DNA from: Melanocharis versteri
Taxonomy: Eukaryota; Chordata; Aves; Passeriformes; Melanocharitidae
Length of the DNA stretch: 64,000 bases
Reading direction: 5' to 3'
NCBI GenBank assembly: GCA_013397845.1
Contig: VZTG01004268.1
Coordinates: forward strand, 19,326 to 83,325
The position numbers and the translations under genes were made by a program. This document shows positions 38,201-50,200 of this stretch, in pieces. Position 1 is the first letter of the stretch. Each line of letters starts with the position of its first letter. The notes under the pieces are model-generated. The model was given only the letters and a program-made list of their open reading frames with translations. It had not been told where the DNA came from and searched no databases.

Positions 38201-41200
38201 TCCTTTCCTTTCTTTTCCTGAGTTACCATCCCCTCCGCTCTTTACAGCTACTGAGACTCAGGTGATGGCTGCTGCAGAGGGCCAGAGGAGGTGGGAGGCA
38301 GATGGCAGGGAGGAACATCCCCAAATTAGGGTGGTGATGCTGGAGTCAGAGGTGACAGTGCTCTGGGCAAGCCTCCAGGCCTTGCTGGCACAGGCACAGT
38401 TGTTAGAAAGAGTGAGCATTAACAGCCTGACTCAGACTCTCCCTCCTGCCCCAGTCCTTTCTGCTAATATTTATAAACATGGCTATTTCAGTACTAAAGA
38501 CCCAACGTAGCTGAGCTCTGAATCAGATTTCTTGGTAATGACCACTCCAAAGCATAACATTCCTCCCCCCAAGGTGGACAGAGGGCTGTGGAACGTCTTT
38601 GTCCCTGAAAAAAACAGGAAAATTTGCAGACGAACTGTGCTGGCTGTCTTCACTTTCCTCCTTCTCCTCCTCCTTCTCCTGTGGAAACTGCTGGTAACAC
38701 TTTCCACAGTGCCTTGCCTCAGATCACCCCTCTCCTTGGATGCTCTCCTCAGAAAGGAGGGAGATGGATTACTGGAGCATCCCTGAGCCTCTGGAAAGGA
38801 GGGCAGTGAAAGAGAACATCATCTGAGAGGGGCTGTAGGTGGTCTGTTCTGCAGCTTTGGGTTTTCACTGGGCAGGAAGGCCTCTCACCCTGGCAAGACA
38901 CCTTGCAGCACTCAAATCTGTTCATTCTTGAGGGAGATGGAGCCCTGACCTGTGCAGGGAACAGCAATGCTTTGGTCACAGCAGCTCCTGACAAAGAAGT
39001 GTACCTTTGGGATACCTGTTTTCCTCGAGCAGATGCACATTTGCACTCTGCAAGCTTGCCTTTGCAATTACCACTCCCAGACGTGTTTGCATAATCACAA
39101 AATGCTGCATTCCCCGAGCTGCAGCTTAGTGCAGTGGTGGACAGCGAGGGAAATCCAGCTGAGGCTGCAGTTCAGGCAGATATTTCATTTAAACACAGAC
39201 CTGTCCACAGGGCTGAGAAGCCTGGGACTTTCTGGAGATATTTATGATCCAAAAGTCTCCCTGCACACCCCTCACAGCCATGGACACACCACGGGTTCCT
39301 GAAGTTCTCTGCACAGGCAGCTGGAGGGGTGGGATAGACACTCCATGGAGAGCTCATCAGCTAAACCCTGTCAGCCCACATCCATCCCAGCCCTTCCCTC
39401 CTTCAGCCACCCTCATCTCCCTGGCTGATGACATTTCTTGTATCCGTTTTGTCTGAACCAACCCAGATTCATCCCCAGCAGAAAACTGCTTCTAGCCTTC
39501 ACAGGGCCATCCTCTCAGCAGGCTCCGTTTTTTGGGAGCTTACCCACAGCTTTTGCTGGATTTAGAGAGAGCCAGGCCGAGCCTCAGGGTGGAAAATCAC
39601 ATTTCTAGGCAGCCACATCGACTTGCTGAGCATGCACAGGGGATTGCAAAGTCTTTCCTCGCAGCCTGTGGAGGCAGAGTGGGGTTGGTGGTGCTTTCCC
39701 AGAGAGCTGGTGATTTACTGGGGGTTTTGGTCTCTGTCCCAGTGGTCAAGGACAGCAAACCCAACAGGAGCGCTGAGCTTGCTCCATCAGTTTTGCAAAC
39801 CTTGCATGAGGTGCGAGGCAACAGGTACTGAAAGGAGGGAATATTCTCACTTTTGGATACATCTGCTGACTACCACAAGAAATCTGCCTTTTCCAGGGTT
39901 TTCCCAAGGCAGCACAGCCTGTAAAAGCCCCAGAGACCCAGGGCTGGAAGCAAGCACCTGCTCCAGCCAACTGTCCTCAGCAAAATGATTTCACAGAGCA
40001 ACATCTGCTGTGGTGACCCATTAGAAGGAAGGAAAGCAGGAAATCTGGGGTGAGGAGGAGAGGAGACAGACAGTCACATACAGGCTTGCGTGAAAAGTGA
40101 GATCAAGATATAAAAGATAAAATAGTGACAAGTTTTAAGGGGGTCAGAAAAAAAAAGGAGGAAAAGCCACATTGGCATGATGAAGAAAGTGGGCAGCAGA
40201 GGATGAGATTTTACATTTGAACGTCAACTGGGCTTCCTTACTCTGGTCAGAGGAGGAACTTACACTCAAAACTTAGAATAAAATACAAATAGAAAATGCC
40301 TAAAATGTCGATTTTAGAATTTTGCTGACACTTTTCATGTCAGTATAAATAATGCTGTTTGATGCATTAATAGTTTTTCTGCTTTGTGAGCGGGATTCTC
40401 TGCACCCCAGACTGTGAGGAGCTTTGTGTGCTGCTGCCTGAATAAGCTGATCCCCTCCGGAAAAACTGAATTATGAAAATGAAAAATAAAGCATTGGGAG
40501 ACAACTCTTGAACAACTCACAGGAAAATACGGGATGTGTTTTGGAGCCTTTTATGGGTGATAACATTCATTCATCAGATATACAACTCTGTAAATCTGTT
40601 TGCACAACACCCTCTTCGTGAATATAGGACGGTCTCTGCCTGTGTGAGGGGCACTGAGGCGCTTCCAGCTGAGCAAATAATTATTTATAACTGGTTTGTA
40701 AACTTTATTACTGCACAGGTCCAAAATGATTGCAGGGGAGTGATCCAGCAGATGTAGCTGGTTGTTACAGCATTGGCCACATCCATTTCGTAAAAGTACG
40801 ACAGCAAACTAAATCTTGGGGGGTGGTTTTTTTTATGTTTTTCTCCTTAAATCCTGCAGAAAATGGGCCCCGTCTCCTCGTGGTAGCAGAGCAAGCCAAA
40901 ATCTTCTCCCACCGCGGCGGCAACGTGACGCTGCCGTGCAAATTCTACCACGAGCACACGTCCACGGCCGGCTCAGGGGCCCACAAAATCCGCGTCAAGT
41001 GGACCAAGCTCACCTACGATTACCTCAAGGAGGTGGACGTGTTCGTGGCCATGGGGCACCACAGGAAGAGCTACGGGAGCTACCAGGGCAGGGTGTCCCT
41101 GCGGGAGAGCAGCGAGAACGACGCCTCGCTCGTCATCACCAACATCATGCTGGAGGACTACGGCAGGTACAAGTGCGAGGTGATCGAGGGGCTGGAGGAT

Positions 41201-44200
41201 GACACGGCGGTGGTGACCCTCAATTTGGAAGGTAGGTGACACCCGAGTCACGCTCGGGGTGGGATTTACGTGGTGTTAGGGAGTACCTGCTTTTCTTCTC
41301 CTCCTGGCACTGCCGATACCGTGTTATCAGCGATACTGAATTACCGCTGACGCGGTGCTGTCAGATACTGCATTATCACTGATGTTGTGTTATCAGTGAT
41401 AACAGCAAGCTGAGGGAGCAGAATTCGTTGTGCTCTGGGGAATCTTGGCCTGACAGCCCATGACAACAATCACAAATTAGAAGAACATTAGGGCCACTAT
41501 AACTTATGCTAGCCTACGGCGTATCCAGCTTCCAGCCAGACCTGGTGTGAGAAGAGCCAAGAAAGGATGAGCAAACACAATATCAAGAGCTCCACAGGTT
41601 TTTAATTTGCTCCTCTCATTTTGCAGGAACTGCTGCATCTTTTTACCTAGGTGAGATTATATTAAATTCCCCCCGAAGAGTAATTTTACAAAACTTCAGG
41701 ATATTTTAGATTAAATACCAATCTTCTTTTAAAGATGAAAAATGTTACAGCAGCTGTCCAGAGACAGTGGGTTTGGGTTTTTCCAGCCTTATAATTAGAT
41801 AAATTAGATCTTTATATTGCCTGCCAGAACAACTCCTGGATGTAGTGCCTAGTCATTTTCTTCAGCATTACTCTTGAAAACAGTAGAATGAAAAAGCAGT
41901 TAAATGGGTTTAAAGAGGACAAAATTTCAGCTTTCCTTATTTCTTATGCAATTCAGATGCATTTTATGAATCTTAGTGCATGTAAAAGAGTGTTTGGCCC
42001 TTTTTTCCTTTTTCTCAAAGCACTGCACTGAACACAGAGGTGAACTAAAAATTTCATGAAGACATATCACATACTGTTACACTTACCAGCGAGAGTATGC
42101 CAGAGGGATCCTGAGAGAGGGAGAGGAAAAGGAGAAAAGAGGAAAGGGGGGAAAGGAGGGGAAGGGGGGAAAAAGAGGAGAAGGAGAAGGAGAAGGAGGA
42201 GAAAGAGAAGGAGAAGGAGAAGGAGGAGGAGGAGGAGAAGGAGGAGGAGAAGGAGAAGGAGAAGGCGGAGGAGAAGGAGAAGGAGAAGGAGAAGGAGAAG
42301 GAGAAAAGGGAAATGGAAAGGGAAAGGATGTGGGGGAAAGGATATGAGGGAAAGAAAAAGAAAAGAATATGGGGGCAAGGCAAGGCAAATATCTGTCACA
42401 TCAGTGAACAGATGAATTGTATGACTCTTTCACTGACAGTTCCTGTACATTATTATGTTTCTATACAGTAACCCTGCACAATAAGACTGTCTGAGTGGTT
42501 CTTGGAACCAAACAGACGTCATGGGCCTAGTTTACTTCTTTACATCTATTCTTCCATTCCTGGCTGGAGGCCACAGAGACTTCCCATTTTGGAGTGCAGG
42601 AAGAGCCTGCCCAGTTTCCACGCCAGCAGGGTAGTGCATTTGGGTTGTTCCACCCCGCATAATTAATCTTTAACAAAAATGTACCCTGTTTCTTTCCAAA
42701 TTTATGAGATAAAGAAAATTGGACATCTACACATTTAGTTTAAGTGCTCTAAAGCAATTACAAGTGAAGACAGAAATGAGCTGGAGGAGAAAACCTCTTT
42801 ATTCTTCTCTGCTGGCCAAATTATTCTTCTCGTCTGTCTTGTGTGCTCAGCCTCCCCTCCACTGGGGCAGGCTCTGCAGGGGCTGCTCTGCCACTGGAGG
42901 AAGGACAGTTCCTCTTGGCAGGCTCAGCTTTACCTGGGTGAAACCAGGTTCTCCTCACCTGCCCAGACTTTTGCTTCCTCTGCAGCAAAAGTTCATTATT
43001 TTTCTGCTGTTAGAAGCAAGGGGGTTCAGCTATGAATGCTTCCTGCTGTGCCTGGGAAGGGGAGATGCTGATGGAGGTGGAGGCTGAGCAGGTTTGCCTG
43101 AAGCTTGGTACAAATGTTTGTGCACGTGCAGAAATCCACACCTGGAATGCATTATTTGATTGATACTGCCGTGAGAAAGCAATGAGAAATCCTTTCCTTA
43201 CTGCGTGCAGTAACACAGCTGAAAAAAAGGGAGATTTTCTGCCTTTTTTACTGTTACTGTTTTGTAATGTAGCACCAGCCTTGGATACAAGGTCAGGGTC
43301 CCTCTTCCAAAATAAGGAAATTCATAAGTAGAGGAGGAATCATATTTCTCCAGCCAAGTATGTTCCAATCTGTGCTCAAAGGAAAATTTATATATTTTAA
43401 CCGGTGTCTGGCTAACACAAGGAACAATGTCTTTCCAATTATTTTTTTCACACATGGGACAGGTGTAAGGCTGTTCATCTCTGACGTTGTGGAGTTTCTT
43501 AAACTGGCAGGAACATTTCCTTTGCAAAACCTTATGGTAAAATGTAAGATTTCAAGTGAGATAAAAGTGGTGAGAGTGTCAGTGCCAGTCCTGCTCATGT
43601 TGACTAAAACCAGTGATTCTGGATCTATGGTGCAATGAAGTTTCCTAATAAAAAGATAAGTATTAAAGTATACTAATATTAAAGTGAAGACATATAGCTG
43701 ACAGAATATAGTCCTCTGTTTGCATGGCTCTGTGCTTTTTTTTCTTCAACTCACCTGCAGCTTTATGTAGTTCTGGCATTAATTGCCTTTTAATACATTT
43801 GAGCAAAGCAGAACAGATCAAGGGAAAAGAAAAAACCACAATATCTGGACGAAAGTTAAAATATATCAGCCCATTCTAACATTCTACAATCTGGTGTAAA
43901 TAATCAAGTTAATCTCACAGTGGGGATGATTTGCATCAGCAGCCTGATGTCCTGAGGTGGTGGCCTTAAGGATGTTAATTGGCAGCAGGACAAAGCCATT
44001 TACACCCAGGAATGCCCACGAGCAGTGCAAAGCAGCTGATGGCTCCCGTGTGAGTTCCCTCTACAAAACCCATGGCCGTGTATCAATATCAAAATTGTTG
44101 ACCTCCACCTCAACTGACCTTTTCTCTTCTCCCACTGTGATAGCATTTTATTCTTACTGGCCTTAAAGGCTTCCTGGGATTGCCATTAAATAAACCATTC

Positions 44201-47200
44201 ATAATAACTGGGCAGTTTTAGCTTTGAAAAAAACCCACTGAAATTCAGTTTTAATTCGTTACATACCTTACACTTTTGTGATATGTTTTCTTCATTTCAT
44301 TTAATTCGGAACCACAACATTTTATTTAATTCAGAACCTCATTTTTGACCGAGACTGGAGAGATTGTGCTGAGCACCAGCTAAAACTCTGAACTGGAACT
44401 CACTGCAGTTTTCCACAACCACCAGCTTTAGGATCTATTCAGTCACATCATGATTTTCATCCCATTTGTAGCCAGAAGAACCAGGACTGGTCTAAGGGCT
44501 TGAGAGGGTTGGGCTGGGCACAGCAGCTGCAGGAAGTGTCAAGTACTGAGGAAAGCAGGGCATTCTTCATGGAGAATCAGCCTCATCACCAAAGCCATTT
44601 TCTCTCTGAACTGGCCTTACTCTCCTCCCGCACATAAAATATGGATCATGAGTTTTACACTCTTTGTTCAGTGTTCTGAAAGTCAAAAGCCTGACACATT
44701 AAAAGGTCTCCAAGAGCAGGCAGATATTGTTGTCCAGGTCATGAGCAAAGAAAGGATCCTTAGCTTACATTAAATTTTATGTACGGTGGCGTTTTACGGT
44801 CCTACACTAAATTTTCTTTGTGTTTGTGCTTTACTGGTTTATTTCCTCGTGAATACCTGGTGCTGTAATGAATCTCTCTGCGCCAGGTTTGTGAGTTTGG
44901 CCTCACAGGCATGTGAAGGCTCCAGCCCTCAGGTGCACAGGGTTTGTGTGCCCTTCCTTCAGGAGAACCACGGGAGAGGTGACAGAGAAAGTGAGACAAT
45001 GCCAAACAGCCAAAGGCAGGTTTTTACTCTGTTAGAATTATTTTTTAAAATAGTGTCTCTCTTCAATGGGAGGTGAGAGCTGAACACACTAAGTTTGCAA
45101 TACAGGCTATAAAATAATTACTTTTTACATCCAACACGACTGGGAATTTGAAGATCTGGATAAAATCATTAAAAACCTCTGTACAGAGCAGCTTCTAGAT
45201 AGAAGCTGACTCTTTGTGTGGCTCCCCAAGGACCAAAAACCACCAGCATTCGTGTTATTGCTTTGAGGTATGTTGGCCTTTAGGTCCAAGACAGAAAAAA
45301 AAAACCAAACAGGCATCCCTTTCAAAACCAGACTCTTTAGCTCAAAATAGTTCAAACAAATCCATAGGCTTCACATAAACAAATTTTTCAAAATTGTCAA
45401 AACAATCATTTTTTAATCTGTTCACTTGGTCTTCAGCTGGATGTAAGCAATGGGGAACTCATAGCTGAAAACAATAGGAAATCAACTCCATGCTCTCAAG
45501 AGCAGGAGAAACCAGATTTAGCTTAATAATGTCATATATTTTTCCTATGTGTGTTGCTGTTACATTCATACACACACCAAAAAAAAAAAAAAAAAAAGCT
45601 ATTTCAAATATCCTCCGTGTGATAATCTCTTCTATTCTCTGATGAAAAACTGATATTATAGGACACAGTTTCTCTGGGCCCCTAGAACAGAGCAAAAAGT
45701 CTTGTAAAATCCAAGAGGAGGCTGTCGAGAGTAAGTCGTGACAGGTCTTTGCAGACAGAGCTGTGACTGCACATGCTCTGAGAAATGGTCCTTGAAAGAT
45801 GCAGGTGAAACAAAAAGTTAAAAACATTATCCAAAGTTGGCGACCCATAAAGGAAAGTGCTAAAAAATTTCCCCCAAATTAGGCTAAGAAGAGCAGAGAA
45901 AAGCAACAGTCTCAAAATTTTTTATAAAGGATGAAGAAATACAAGTGAATAATCTGCCCTGGGCCAGATCAGTCTAGTTTGTATGTTTTTATTGGTTGGA
46001 AGTAAGCAACCCCACTGACAACGTGGTTATGGGATGCTGGGGGGACACTGTTTCAGGGTTCAGTTTAATTTTCAGGGAGATTGATACCTGCTGACAGCCA
46101 GTGGATGGATGATCACACATCTGACAGCCCTGACAGGCAGGAAAATGGAGATGGAGACTGTGAAAATGAGGGGCTCACCAGTTTTTATGGAATCTTAGGA
46201 ATCCAGCATGGAAAATTTTGCCATCGGGTGTATGAACCTGCCAGCATAAAACTGTACCCTACAGTGCAGTAAATAGCAAAGCCTACTGTTGCACCCTGTT
46301 TACACTGGCTGCAAGAAAACTTACTTTTCAGTTTTGGCTAAAACTCAAGAAAACCCATTTCTTTACTCTGGCTGTGAAAAGACTATTCTTTTTTTTTTTT
46401 TTCCCCCATATGGATCAACAGAAATTTGTGTTATTTTGTTTCTATGTGTCGATACTCTCGGGCCTGCTAATTTGTGTGGTGCTGGCTTAATTAACACCCA
46501 TAAATCATTACAGGTTGGGCTTTCTTTCAACAGGAGTTGAGGTTATTTCCTCACCTTGTTGTCTTGGGTAAATGCTGCAGCTCCTTGCACTAATTTTGTG
46601 TGTGAAGTGACTAATTGCACTGAATTTTAGGTTACCTACATATAAGGCTCTAAAATACAAATGAGAAAAATACATTCCTGAAAAAACACGGCAAGTGGAG
46701 AAGAGTCGTACATTTGCTCACTTGAACGAGAAATCCATAGAAAGACAGGTGTTCCCGTGGGGAGGATGTATAACACATCCAATTCTCATGTTCTGGTTTG
46801 GTAGAAAGCCCAATTTCCATTACAGGATTGATTCTCCAGGCTGCAGTTGCTTGGTCACAGGTGCATTCATCCCCTCCTCTCTCACTAACAGATTCATTCT
46901 CTGCTGAGCTGATGTGTCTCAGGTCCTTCCTGTCTCTTTTGGGGGCAAGGAGGTCCTTCCCTGGGGGCAGAACCTATTCCAGAGAACCGTGGGTTTGGGA
47001 GAGCAGCCACACCATGATTCCCGTATTGGAAATTAATATCCCACTTGGGCTCCACACGGGGCTTCCTCAGGGTGGGGAATGGAATCACCAAGGTCAAGCC
47101 AGGGCTCCTCAGCTCTGTCTTCCCACGAAACAACCAGGTTTTAACCTTCTGAGGCTGGAAGTTTTTGTCTCCCTCCGTTTTTTAAGCTGAATCTGTTGAT

Positions 47201-50200
47201 GTTTGGGAGTGGGTGTTTTGTCTAGTGGCAGAGCACGGGGCTGGAGTCAGAAGTTGAGGCTCAGTCTGTGCTCTGGGAACAGCAAGGAGCCTCAGGACAG
47301 CTTTTGTCCATGCAGGAACAGATGGGATGGATTATTCTTTGACGGGTTTGTGAGGTCCAGGGCTGAGGAAGACGCCCTGTGATTAACTAAAACTCAGCCC
47401 TGCTAAAGTGCAAAGAAAGAGGGGATGAATATCGAGCTCTCACTGTGAATTTCAGTGAGGTTTGATAGGGAAATGAAGGAAAAAAAAATTAACAAAATTG
47501 CAAGGTAATGCAAAGCTGCACAAAGCACAAACCCAGTCCATTTTCCTCAGCAAAATCACCCCTGGCCACCCCCAGCTGCAGGGTGAAATTAATGCTAATC
47601 AGTTGCAGGCTTGTACTGCAGATGAACTCCAGCAAAAAATCGGCTTCTATGCAGTCTGCTCAAATATAGCCCAAAGCTAATATTACAGTTTAGTGCATAT
47701 TTATGTTATAAAAACATTGTGTCCCACACTGTCAAACTCAGATTTGTTACACATTTACATACACAGTTAGCCCCTTTTAAAAAGTGATTTTGGAAACCTT
47801 AAGGAATCAAATCTGTTTAAATAGTTATCAGTTAGTTGTTGCTCAGTTTTTAGAAGTATGTAAGTTTATATCTTGATCTTTCCTAGTCGTGAGGTTTTTT
47901 TTTTAATGTATATGCAGATCAGACACGTACTGGAAAAGGAGTCTGTTGTCTGGGGTAATGTAGTTCTGAAAAAATAATAAATATTAGATTTCAAATAGAG
48001 TAAAAAGGCTTGGACTCCTATTATATTTGCTGAATTTTTATTATACCCAGCAATATTTCTATCCATTAGCACTGATGAAGAATGGATATCTTTTTAGCAA
48101 AGATATGATGAAGGAAAAAGAGAGATTCAGAAAAATAGGAAACATCTTCAGCATCTTGTTTATGAAGTTAAATTTAACACACATTGTGTTACATTACATT
48201 CATAATCTGCAGTTCAGAACATCACATAACAGAAAAGCCCTTTAACAAAGGATTTACAAAAGGGAAGAACTGAAGCAGACTCTCTAGTTAATTGATGAAG
48301 GAGAGCAAAATATTGTTTATTATTACCCTGCCAAGTTTACATTTTCGTGCTTTATTTTCTTGGACCAAGTCACTGAGATTTAGTAATAGCAAAGATTTTG
48401 TTCGACAAAAATAACACTTGGATGACAGAAGGGTGAGGGAGAGAAGAGGAAGCAAGGGAACTTTAAGAAACTGATGGAATAGATACAGAAATGGATTAGA
48501 ATGTTCTGAGAGTGGCTTCATCACACGGTGACAGCCTTGCTTCACCACTGGGTAATTTCCCTGTCCTATGCTGCATTGCCCTGAGGACAATGAAATTGTT
48601 ACAGGGAAGAGGATCCAACAGCAGGAAAAAAGTAAAAAGAATGGTGGATATTTATATCAGAGAACAGTTTCTGGCTCACCTCATCTGTTGTCTTGTCTTC
48701 AGTCCCCCCGAGTCCTACAGCACTTAGTTCTACAGAGATGTCTGAGGATAAACATTCTGAGCTGGATCTTCTCTAATACCATTTTATTTCAGCTTATTAT
48801 GAGACTGGGACAAAGCCAACTGTAAAATTTAGGTCTGGGTTAAGTTTCTGAGCCCTGCCAAAGATTAGGGTGGTCTGATCCAAACTTTTGTTTCAAGTCT
48901 CTCTTTTCTCTTTTATCAAAGCCACATGGGGAGGTGGTTCTTCAGTGTTTTCTGAAACGCCTTTCATGCTCCAAGGAACAATCTTTAACTTTTGATCTTT
49001 TCCATAAAACAAGCAGGAAAGAAAAAAAAAAAAAAACGGTCTGTCAGAGGAGGGCAGTGACTGTGATTAGACGTGGCTTTTGAAACCACTCTGGAGGTGT
49101 CCCCACGTCTCCCAGCCCCACCTGGATGTCCTCGGAGGTGAGGTCTCTCAGCTGTAGCTGTCTGCAGTGGCTGGGCAGCGAGGAGCACCAGACAGGGCTT
49201 GGGGACAGGCTGTGCCTCGTCCCCTGGGGGGGAAGGCAGCATTTGGCAGGGCCACGCTGCTCGCACAGCGTCCCTCTCTCAGGGCGAGCCGTCAGTGCCG
49301 TCGGGGCAGACAGGGAAGGTGGTGTCACGCATGGTTTCCTACCAGGGCTGTGCCACCACCTGCTCCGGGGGAAACCTGTCCTGTCTGGGGAGCTGTGCCT
49401 CCCTGAGTGGTGGCAAACGGCCCGAAACCAAGTGGAAAGCAGCAGAGAAGTCTCCCACGCGATTTCGCCGATTTCATTGCCCCAGTGTTGTTGCTGCTTT
49501 AAGAGCTCAGGACGCTAAAATTGTGCCTCCTACCAGATTAGCCTTGAGATGCTGTTGTTAAGGCAGATATTCCCATTCCTGGGAAAATGTGAAATTAAAA
49601 AAGAAAAAAAAAAGAAGCAGAAAAAAGCCTGCAGAAGCAAACAAAAAGCAACTGTCTTGAACGTCTCAGGAAATCTTGGCAAGGGTTCATGCAAAGAACA
49701 CAATGCTCTTTTATATCAGTTGAAACATTTCTTCTTCATGTGTATGAGTAAAAAGACATAATTCGTAGGAATTCAACCATTCATTCAACAGTTTCTTCTT
49801 TCTGAGTAACTGCCAGGAACTCCCCTGCTCCCATTCCACACAAAAAAATCCCCCACCAAACCAACCAACCAACCAACTAACCAACAGAAACACCAAAAAA
49901 AAAAAAAAACCAAACAAAAAAACACCCAAACAAACAAAATTAAAATAAACAAACAAAAATAACCCCAAACAAACAAAAAAATTTCAAAAAGCAGAGCTAT
50001 GCTAGAGTTTAACTGACTTTTTTAAAAATGAGAAAATTGATCTTACAATGGATAAACGGGAGTTTTCTACGAAAAATGTGTAGTTGCAAAACTGTGAGAT
50101 CCCGGCGGCGGCAGCAGAGGTGCAGGTGGGAGCGGCAGTGTGCAGGCCTGGCAGGATTCCCATTGGGAAGGGGGTGAGGCCATGGGGAGATGAGCCAGCT

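Larger units (their letters stand above)
29255..40859 (+). other. Intron 2 (11.6 kb): no other gene recognised
   Basis: GTAAGG donor, CAG acceptor. Contents: CT-rich tract (30070-30116), faint CR1/L3 likeness (about 32090-32330), a local duplication around an N (35468-35619), A-rich sequence (36125-36290), a GGA array (36499-36555) and a GC-richer block (36650-39800) with open frames of no recognised family. The other stretches (29340-30060, 30120-32090, 32330-35460, 39830-40850) show nothing that can be assigned. Confidence 0.6.

Noticed and set aside
42054..42415. Arginine-rich and serine/leucine-rich frames of about 100-119 codons
   Set aside because: Direct translation of the GAA/GGA purine tract and its complement.
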